Part shown: piece after piece, positions 6,241 through 6,330 of the stretch
Layout of the letters: the number at the start of each line of letters is the position of its first letter
Numbering within the stretch: position 1 is the stretch's first letter
Assembly (NCBI GenBank): GCA_018676275.1
Contig: JABHFC010000229.1
Coordinates: forward strand, 1 to 6,330
Direction of reading: 5' to 3'
Origin: Gammaproteobacteria bacterium
Lineage (GTDB): Bacteria; Pseudomonadota; Gammaproteobacteria; Eutrophobiales; Eutrophobiaceae
Length of the DNA: 6,330 nucleotides
Notes under the pieces: generated by a model
The model's database searches: none
What the model was told of the DNA's origin: nothing
What the model saw: only the letters and a program-made list of their open reading frames with translations
Translations under genes and position numbers: made by a program

Positions 6241-6330
6241 GCGTATTTTCATAATCCATTGGTGTCTTGTAACCCAGCGTCGAATGTAGACGTCTTGAGT
6301 TGTAATACACCGCCACATATTCCCGCACAT
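6215..6330 (-). CDS. IS3-family transposase OrfB, C-terminal fragment (N-terminal part beyond window)
   Basis: The reverse frame with codons beginning at 6328 reads VREYVAVYYNSRRLHSTLGY, then KTPMDYENTLNKVSEIG and a TGA at 6217-6215. The YYNxxRxHSxLGYxTPxxYE pattern is the characteristic end of the rve/DDE integrase domain of IS3-family OrfB, just after the catalytic glutamate region. Only 37 residues are inside the window, so catalytic residues and the OrfA frameshift cannot be assessed. Another, longer reverse frame over the same bases starts ATG at 6330 but has no family character and is a shadow. Confidence 0.9.
   Translation of the reverse strand, partial: VREYVAVYYNSRRLHSTLGYKTPMDYENTLNKVSEIG

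Larger units (their letters stand above)
6212..6330 (-). mobile_element. right end of an IS3-family insertion sequence (continues beyond window)
   Basis: The segment carries the C-terminal part of an IS3-type transposase on the minus strand, reading towards the element edge. The proposed outer boundary is TGGTCAACC at 6212-6220, followed by GGACAC (6227-6232): IS3-family ends begin with 5'-TG and often carry a GGACAC-type block about 15 bp inside. The transposase stop lies within this terminal repeat, as is common in the family. The left end and the target-site duplication are outside the window, so the boundary is inferred from one end. The bases just before it are ATGTAG (6206-6211), so a 3-bp duplication would read TAG. 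Confidence 0.82.

Noticed and set aside
6007..6330. 107-codon reverse open frame starting at the right edge
   Set aside because: It overlaps the real transposase C-terminus in a different frame and the secreted-protein gene antisense. Its product has no family character.

Overview
The window looks like chromosomal DNA from a gammaproteobacterium of moderate G+C content, probably not a well-studied enteric. The main pointers are a clear YceH (DUF480) orthologue, a GldA/F/G-type ABC operon of the kind found outside Bacteroidetes, and a GarR/3-hydroxyisobutyrate-dehydrogenase-type reductase. The genus cannot be fixed from this sequence.

Left part (1-2275, minus strand): a tightly coupled ABC transporter operon, read right to left. 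It encodes an ATPase, an ABC-2 permease with six likely membrane segments, and a GldG-like membrane-anchored auxiliary protein that runs off the left edge. Adjacent genes overlap by 4 bp and 1 bp. A short region (2276-2484) carries candidate back-to-back promoters and separates the operon from yceH on the plus strand. The homology-supported start of yceH is a GTG at 2485, 14 codons inside the longest open frame. yceH converges, with only 9 bp between stop codons, on a minus-strand NAD(P)-dependent beta-hydroxyacid dehydrogenase (3166-4023).

Right part: a 405-bp AT-rich gene-free stretch (4024-4428) precedes a large plus-strand gene (4429-6240) for a secreted or periplasmic protein that I do not recognise. 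It has a signal peptide, a small cysteine-containing N-terminal region, a regular glycine zipper, a long TolA-like charged helix, and a predicted helical hairpin with a Cys pair at each end. Its last residues and its stop codon come from the right end of an IS3-family insertion sequence, whose transposase C-terminus lies on the opposite strand (6215-6330). The original 3' end of the gene has therefore been displaced, and the present protein is a host/IS chimera.

The three gene groups do not form one obvious pathway. The ABC operon, yceH and the reductase look like ordinary chromosomal genes. The orphan secreted protein and its IS junction are the unusual part of the window.
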